Positions 10,501-12,926 of a stretch of 12,926 nt of DNA are shown in pieces. Numbering within the stretch: position 1 is the stretch's first letter; the number at the start of each line of letters is the position of its first letter. A program made the translations under genes and the position numbers. Below the pieces are notes generated by a model that saw nothing but the letters and a program-made list of their open reading frames with translations, had not been told where the DNA came from and searched no databases. This DNA comes from Bacteroidales bacterium UBA1754 (lineage in GTDB: Bacteria; Bacteroidota; Bacteroidia; Bacteroidales; Paludibacteraceae). The stretch is taken from NCBI GenBank assembly GCA_002315615.1, contig DCHK01000036.1:1-12926 (forward strand), read 5' to 3'.

Positions 10501-12926
10501 GTAACCCCGAGCATACGAAGCATTTGGATAATAGACAGAACCAATAACATTTGGTCCAGAGAATGTTCCACCAGGAGGTGTTCCTGTCATATTCAATGGT
10601 TCATCGTTTGAACAAACTTCCTCCTTTTCCAAAATTTCCAAACCTGTAAAATCAACTTCAGGCAAAGGATTTACATAAATTATAATACTGTCGCGCAAGG
10701 TACATCCCCTATCATCGCTCACTTGCAAATAGTACACCGTCGTATCCCTAACAGGATAAACCGTAATAATAGTATCAGTTTCGTCCGTACTCCATTTGTA
10801 ATGCAATGTTTCTTTCTTTACTTTCGCTTCGAGCGTAAGAGCGTCGCCAAAGCAGATTGTATTATCTACATCAGAAGTAATAATTTTCGCAGAAATTTCC
10901 TCGGCAACATCTATTTTCACAGTCGGGCGTTCGCCGACTTCGTATATGTGTTGGCAACGACTATCAGAAACCTTGATAATAGAAAATTCGTCTCCTGAAG
11001 TAGGCAAAATTTGAAAAGTGTAGATTGACGACTCCGAGGTAATATTATACGTAACGCCGTATTGGTCTTTGTAGGTTGCGGCATAAGGAGCCAAACCAAA
11101 AAACTTTATGGTAATTGTCACGCTATCGCCCGAACAAATGTTTACAGATGAAGATGTAATACTTGCTGTTGGGTGCGAATACATTTGCACAAAAACCGAA
11201 TTTTGCATTTTTTGAATACATCCATCTATATTTCGTGCTTGAACGGTATAACTTCCCTCTTCCAACTCTGTCCACTTAACCAAACCTGGATCTACAGGAA
11301 TACGCCACTGGTCATATTGTGTTCCATTATGGAAAAGAGCATATTCTGTTAGTAGTTGTGTGTTTTCTACTTGCACGTACGTGTCGTACGGAGGAGTTCC
11401 CTCGCAATAGGCACCACCACCCGTAATCGGCAATGAAACTGGGTATTTTGACTTTGTCAATTTCACCATATCCTTGTCGGTACAACGAGGATAATTTTTC
11501 AAAGTTACCGTGAGGGTATATTCTACATCTTCCACCACCGTAGCAGTAGGATTTGCTATATCCACGTTCGTCAAATTTGCAGAAGGTGTCCAATGATATG
11601 TTTGTGTGGCAACGCCCTTCTGACCCAACGAAGTTGTACTATTTTCGCAGACTATTCTGTCCTCGCCGGCGAAAGCCACAGGCGACTCTACTACAGTTAC
11701 CTCTACTGGCACAAAATTACTTACGCAAGTTGTAATATTATCTTGTTTAGTAATGTAATAAGTTCCCGAAACCGAAAGTTCACCTGCGTTAAATATTTCA
11801 GTTTTGTTTTTGTCGTAATATCTAAATGTATAACCAAGTTCTGCTTGTTCAATATCTACTGTATTCGGTGTACAAGCATAGTCTGGATTTTGAATTGTGA
11901 AAGTAGGCAACTGGTTGATAGTTACTTTAATAGGTTCTTTTTCGCTTACACAACCTGTAGCATTGTTTGTTTTTGTGATATAATATGTTCCCGAAACCGA
12001 AATTTTCGATACATTAGAAAGTATGCTGATTCCATCGGTATCATAATATGTAAAACTAAAACCAACTTCGGCTGGTTGCTCAATGTCCACAGTATTTGGG
12101 TAACAAACCTCTATTGGCGACAACTCACCCATCACAGGTTGTTCGTTTATAATAACAACTATCGGTTTGCGTTCGCTCACACAACCCGTCGCTGTTTCTG
12201 TTTTCATTATATAATATGTACCCGCTTTCGAAATTGATTCTGGATTAGAAAGAATTGACGCGCCATCGGACATATAATAGGTGAACGTATATCCCGTTTC
12301 TGCGGGTTGAACAATAGACGCAGTCTGCGGATAACAAACCTCAACATCGCTAAAATCTGCCAAAGGCAACAATGGTTTGAACTCTACTTGAAATGCTATT
12401 GTGTCGCTAAAACAACCATTTGCTATATCTCTTTTTGTTATGTTATAAGTACCGTCCTTGGTAATATTTGTTGGAACTACAGAGGTATGTCTATCCGACA
12501 AAAAATACAAAAATTCATAACCCGTTTCTTCCGTATGTGTAATATCTCCGATTGTTCCTTTGCAAAATGTATAATCTGCTGGTTTTACGAGTGTAGGTTT
12601 TACCAAATTTTCGCCCAATGTAATATTTGCCCTATTTTCGCAACCATTTGACAAATCCTTTACCATAACGGCATATTCTCCTGCCGTCGTAGCAGTTAGA
12701 GTAGAAGCAGTAGTAAGATTGTTCCAATGATACGAAACGTTTGTCGCTACTGCCGTAAGCAAAATAGAAGTCGTGTCGCAAGTAAATTGTTTTTTATCGC
12801 TAATAATTGAAATCGTTGGAACTATTTTATTTTCCAACACACTTCGTATAGCGGTGTTTTCGCAACCGCTCGTCAAATCTTTCACGGTAACGGAATAATC
12901 GCCTGCCGATGTAATTGCTAAAGTTT
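4231..12926 (-). CDS. Giant type IX-secreted multi-domain repeat protein, SprB-like adhesin (5' end outside window)
   Basis: At least 2897 residues with no stop codon. The first Met-equivalent codon inside the window is a GTG at 12885, but the frame stays open to 12926. The 13 extra residues (TLAITSAGDYSVT) plus what follows match a repeat that recurs 74 residues later, so the gene is cut by the window edge and the signal peptide is not seen. The protein is built of extracellular Ig-like, PKD and SprB-type modules, most with a cysteine near each end. It finishes with a type B type IX sorting domain (about residues 2783-2884), which directs export across the outer membrane. No enzymatic domain is visible. 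The PorP/SprF-like gene follows 64 nt downstream, as in sprB-sprF. A role as cell-surface adhesin, gliding adhesin or matrix protein is inferred from architecture. Whether the organism glides cannot be judged here. Confidence 0.93.
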   Translation of the reverse strand, partial: TLAITSAGDYSVTVKDLTSGCENTAIRSVLENKIVPTISIISDKKQFTCDTTSILLTAVATNVSYHWNNLTTASTLTATTAGEYAVMVKDLSNGCENRANITLGENLVKPTLVKPADYTFCKGTIGDITHTEETGYEFLYFLSDRHTSVVPTNITKDGTYNITKRDIANGCFSDTIAFQVEFKPLLPLADFSDVEVCYPQTASIVQPAETGYTFTYYMSDGASILSNPESISKAGTYYIMKTETATGCVSERKPIVVIINEQPVMGELSPIEVCYPNTVDIEQPAEVGFSFTYYDTDGISILSNVSKISVSGTYYITKTNNATGCVSEKEPIKVTINQLPTFTIQNPDYACTPNTVDIEQAELGYTFRYYDKNKTEIFNAGELSVSGTYYITKQDNITTCVSNFVPVEVTVVESPVAFAGEDRIVCENSTTSLGQKGVATQTYHWTPSANLTNVDIANPTATVVEDVEYTLTVTLKNYPRCTDKDMVKLTKSKYPVSLPITGGGAYCEGTPPYDTYVQVENTQLLTEYALFHNGTQYDQWRIPVDPGLVKWTELEEGSYTVQARNIDGCIQKMQNSVFVQMYSHPTASITSSSVNICSGDSVTITIKFFGLAPYAATYKDQYGVTYNITSESSIYTFQILPTSGDEFSIIKVSDSRCQHIYEVGERPTVKIDVAEEISAKIITSDVDNTICFGDALTLEAKVKKETLHYKWSTDETDTIITVYPVRDTTVYYLQVSDDRGCTLRDSIIIYVNPLPEVDFTGLEILEKEEVCSNDEPLNMTGTPPGGTFSGPNVIGSVYYPNASYARGYDSVMYTYTDNKGCTNKKVRYYYVNPSPNVNWYCPVELGPPTKYKSEYIFCRLINDSLNVQGIPSGGYWTLYKQDESPATVIKLEGGNAYIKDCLPGTYHLRYTYVDDKGCENSMMKRIIIGSEPPSTLLDMGKIMIPEGDTLCSRSERVQIVSTRQDGHFETNDPKLIIEQDSLTGQCWINPSLVNSGKYRVMFFKMDYTNCQHYSWKDFYIFSPRNVEALKIPNVYCVTDERVSVNFTAAFDIVGQAYIIKDNKDTIVNHFNWPNTDSLYFDPAWGVGRYEILLEFNDGYCPNTYRFNIKVLPLPILDVNLPVRDYCMGDTIVFNCLPEGGFYSTESLGLDNNLLVTDSAGLGTHHITYTFTDTEGGCVDSIKFDVFVHGQAKGSMRILNLNEKYCENVGSTEISGFPIGLGTPYFTDTTYVKDLGNGKAQILFDKTNYNSSNPVEFNIREDYIDFYGQIGSCVNSYEQYFKVLSKTVDFFGYADGEEICGTIDSLLIIGSSKVNSHFEIDVAEAQSALENIEDGKAYIYPSQMKEGWYSVTYFVDYYEEESDEVFCTVQKSKRFYVKPLREFNPYVVCVDNNNSFAIDNSEAGVQYDMWVNGVLFQSLIGDGGTIIFNPITEMAYCHFYASRGECRRTNPEEFYVKPLKVSSLTKSVSCFGKSDGEIEVTATGGFNPISFVWTDGGSFSAAETNIKNLDAATYMVLATDSIGCTAADTIQITEPTLLNVDVTEQKELSCFDSRDASVTVAANGGTAPYTYQWTNAGKTEIVAVGGTLANVEAGIYEAHATDYNGCEATKIVTISDKSPMQLTLLSLQNVLAYGDSTGSIEIAMNGGIEPLSFEWSGQGVPTEHATDQNLQNLPAGNYFLKVTDANGCRLDTMFVITQPEKLEVKYEVKDVTCFGYSNGSVSLEISGGTIPYSYTWYDENDIVISTERDAVRLSAGIYSVEVVDAVGVIYRNSFKVEEPDELTLITSGRTETELLCFGDSTAVLSVEPRGGVLPYAYEWTGIAVKDEFKHDASLYDLPAGSYSVLVTDKNNCTIQNNYIVTQPDKLSIRIDIVNQPSCYSKADGSIELTVSGGTAPVQYLWRGDGIETAHSTDLNQYNLMTGVYDFTATDSHNCSANMNFSLEDNYLEISLIGETDICEGESVDLDFSMNTKTDWTIEFTDGTNNYSVNTDQAMYTYIATPTENTTYQITRAYDTNDCNARIINDQLSVKVHDVPTITLPETKFAVCEGESVELEYRLTGEVPWTIMMSKGEWMYRKSDILERYGYITINPDETSTYVVNKVSTPYCTSEVSNVVEVDVQPRATLAAKAINQILCKGEKTQIELTLTGKAPWHVYYSQNGVEKIVTVQQSPYLLPVDIDETTRYLFKKVESDGGCSTPVVGDVQIAVLNLPEAAQVITGNAEVCTGTKERYFVPTIANATKYRWSVPEGTRIVNGFESNQILLEFSENAKAGFITVYAENDCGVGESTSLFVSPKYAVEVPTQIIAPDEICVSGELQYIGTVSIPNAEKYEWSLPYGFVIEDGDESADIWVSLNHDAVSGTITVMGKNRCNIGPALSKEIKIRQMPKVEAGANIYTNCKSNTQLNATPVTPYVGTWRVAAGKGKATFANPNNPQTEVSDLGLGENYLIWEVNNGLCTKSDTVMVYNNSADKAEVEITDQHITCENEILLRATEPMIGTGTWECVVGNAEIEDANNNITMATNLDFGKNVFRWTTKNGFCEDYTFVTIQSSSPRKFAFAGRNDTIFVTDYRLNASMPVEGITGKWSVVYGDAKIADKSSYGTDVSNLSVGRNIFRWTVSSNQCTAYSEVTILYVKEPVALFVTDADSGCQPFDINITNSTVGKADFEWDFGDGTTSTLFNPRHIYQNAGNYEITLTAKGDLKTDVYKKKITVIAPPKIDITIMQDTLYLPQASLLLINNSDEGAKYFWDFGNGDTSTERVPTYTYPAEGVFDIFYRMEDANSCSDSIKIPNAVLVKMEGFITFPNAFIPNKSEANGGKFSLDDRNNDVFYPVSQGVVEYSLQIFNRWGEEIFSTNDINVGWDGYLDGKLCQSGVYVYKSTGKFIDGRDFTRKGEVLLIQ
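4540..5030 (-). repeat. Two tandem PKD domains
   Basis: Two domains of about 80 residues before the sorting domain (residues ~2619-2780). The first has FEWDFGDGTTST and a closing YEITLTAKG; the second has YFWDFGNGDTST and a closing FDIFYRMEDANSC. WDFGDG is the PKD signature. They probably act as rigid spacers or adhesive modules just outside the membrane. Confidence 0.9.
5031..5776 (-). repeat. Three tandem 'GTW ... GxNxFRW' modules
   Basis: Three units of about 80-85 residues (residues ~2370-2618). Each has a G-T/K-W strand start (VGTWRV, TGTWEC, TGKWSV), a middle segment with A-x-I/F, then LGLGENYLIWEV, LDFGKNVFRWTT or LSVGRNIFRWTV, and a nearby Cys in the NGLC/NGFC/SNQC position. They look like beta-sandwich repeats seen in Bacteroidota surface proteins. 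I do not recognise a named function. Confidence 0.75.
5777..6300 (-). repeat. Two PKD-like (Ig-fold) domains
   Basis: Two units of about 85 residues (residues ~2196-2369). Each begins with a Cys (AEVCTG, DEICVS), then A-x-K/E-Y-x-W-S-x-P (ATKYRWSVP, AEKYEWSLP), an I-x-x-G strand, and a closing ITVYAENDCG or ITVMGKNRCN. This is the PKD-like pattern common in flavobacterial secreted proteins. Confidence 0.8.
6301..7102 (-). repeat. Three tandem Ig-like domains with C-x-G-E and P/D-W motifs
   Basis: Three units of about 85-95 residues (residues ~1929-2195). Each begins DICEGESVDL, AVCEGESVEL or ILCKGEKTQI, followed by DWTIEF, PWTIMM or PWHVYY, then an E-x-T-x-Y strand (ENTTYQI, ETSTYVV, ETTRYLF) and a second Cys. 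The regular cysteine pair suggests one disulphide per domain. Confidence 0.8.
7103..8555 (-). repeat. Six tandem SprB repeats
   Basis: Six units of 80-83 residues (residues ~1444-1928). The first-cysteine position falls at residues 1456, 1536, 1618, 1699, 1782 and 1864. The pattern is S/T-C-F/Y-G/D ... D-G-x-I/V ... GG-x-x-P-x-x-Y/F-x-W ... L-x-A-G-x-Y-x-V-x-V/A-T-D-x-x-x-C ... I-x-x-P, the signature of the SprB repeat family named after the Flavobacterium gliding adhesin. Copy 3 has Ala (1618) for the first Cys and copy 4 has Val (1754) for the second. Confidence 0.92.
8556..10680 (-). repeat. Block of divergent Ig-like domains
   Basis: About 700 residues (~735-1443) with roughly seven or eight diverged beta-sandwich units. 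The clearest have C-x-x-D/N, then GTPPGGTFSGP, GIPSGGYWTL or LPEGGFYSTE, then a strand ending YTYTDNKGC, YTYVDDKGC or YTFTDTEGGC. Several members have lost the GG motif or carry insertions, so exact unit borders are uncertain. Units often end in N/K-P-S/L-P or KPL. This resembles the Ig-like domains that accompany CHU_C sorting domains. Confidence 0.7.
10681..11690 (-). repeat. Four mixed Ig-like domains
   Basis: Residues ~399-734 hold four unlike units. In order from the N-terminal side: AGEDRIVCEN with a YHWTPSANL core; a unit starting GGGAYCEGTPP and ending GSYTVQARNIDGC; NICSGDSVTI with a TYKDQYGV core; and TICFGDALTL with HYKWSTDETD and YYLQVSDDRGC. All keep a Cys near each end. Confidence 0.7.
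11691..12597 (-). repeat. Four tandem 76-77-residue repeats
   Basis: The leading cysteine recurs at residues 108, 184, 261 and 338, a spacing of 76, 77 and 77. The consensus is C-x-P-N-T-V-D-I-E-Q-P-A-E-x-G-Y-x-F-x-Y-Y, then S-x-S-G-T-Y-Y-I-T-K, then A-T-G-C-V-S-E and P-I-x-V-x-I-N. The second and third copies are the closest pair at protein level (both share SILSN, TGCVSE and CYPxT), although their DNA has diverged at many positions. Confidence 0.85.
12598..12926 (-). repeat. 74-residue repeats running off the window edge (one full copy and a partial)
   Basis: The motif AGEYAVMVKDLSNGCEN (codons around 12685-12635) recurs as AGDYSVTVKDLTSGCEN at about 12905-12855, a period of 222 nt or 74 residues. 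Between them lies CDTTSILLTAVATN followed by YHWNN. The outer copy is cut by the window edge, so the array probably continues upstream. Confidence 0.8.

Noticed and set aside
10204..10611. Plus-strand open frame of 135 codons inside the giant gene
   Set aside because: Antisense shadow with biased composition and no recognisable motif; the minus-strand frame is continuous Ig-like coding sequence.
11593..12237. Plus-strand open frame of 214 codons opposite the giant gene
   Set aside because: It lies wholly antisense to a repeat-rich coding region, the protein is low-complexity (rich in Cys, Ile, Tyr, Phe, Asn) with no domain pattern, and it has no promoter or partner. It is a shadow of the minus-strand reading frame.
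4231..12926. CRISPR array or DNA-level tandem repeats in the repeat-rich region
   Set aside because: The repetition is at protein level with periods of 74-95 codons and diverged DNA; there are no short identical repeats with spacers.

Overview
The window looks like an AT-rich member of the Bacteroidota. The evidence is a PorP/SprF-family outer-membrane protein, a giant surface protein with a gliding-motility-type (type B) type IX secretion C-terminal domain and SprB repeats, a short (653-residue) GyrB, and a promoter of the Bacteroidota form TTG-N20-TAnnTTTG. The genus cannot be read from this stretch. All four real genes lie on the minus strand, so transcription runs from high to low coordinates.

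In transcription order: (1) 12926-4231 holds the 3' part, at least 2897 codons, of a giant secreted repeat protein whose start lies beyond the right edge. (2) 4166-3168 is a PorP/SprF-like outer-membrane protein. It follows after 64 nt with no visible terminator and is closed by a strong intrinsic terminator at 3148-3108. (3) 3001-1040 is gyrB, with its own Bacteroidota-type promoter at 3060-3030 and a terminator-like hairpin at 1016-986. (4) 969-52 is a secreted NlpC/P60 cell-wall peptidase with two C-terminal LysM domains. The last 51 bases (51-1) show nothing I can support.

The giant gene and the PorP/SprF gene form a cargo/partner pair like sprB-sprF of Flavobacterium. The large protein would cross the outer membrane through the type IX system, and the PorP/SprF protein would serve its export or surface attachment. 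The giant protein is a string of extracellular beta-sandwich modules in ordered blocks: 74-residue repeats, 76-77-residue repeats, mixed Ig-like domains, a long Ig-like block, six SprB repeats, three Ig-like domains, two PKD-like domains, three 'GTW/FRW' modules, two PKD domains, and the C-terminal sorting domain. No catalytic domain is visible, so an adhesin, motility or matrix role is the best inference. gyrB and the peptidase gene are housekeeping neighbours with no evident functional link to the pair.

Residue numbers for the giant protein count from the GTG codon at 12885-12883. That is an arbitrary origin, not the true N-terminus.
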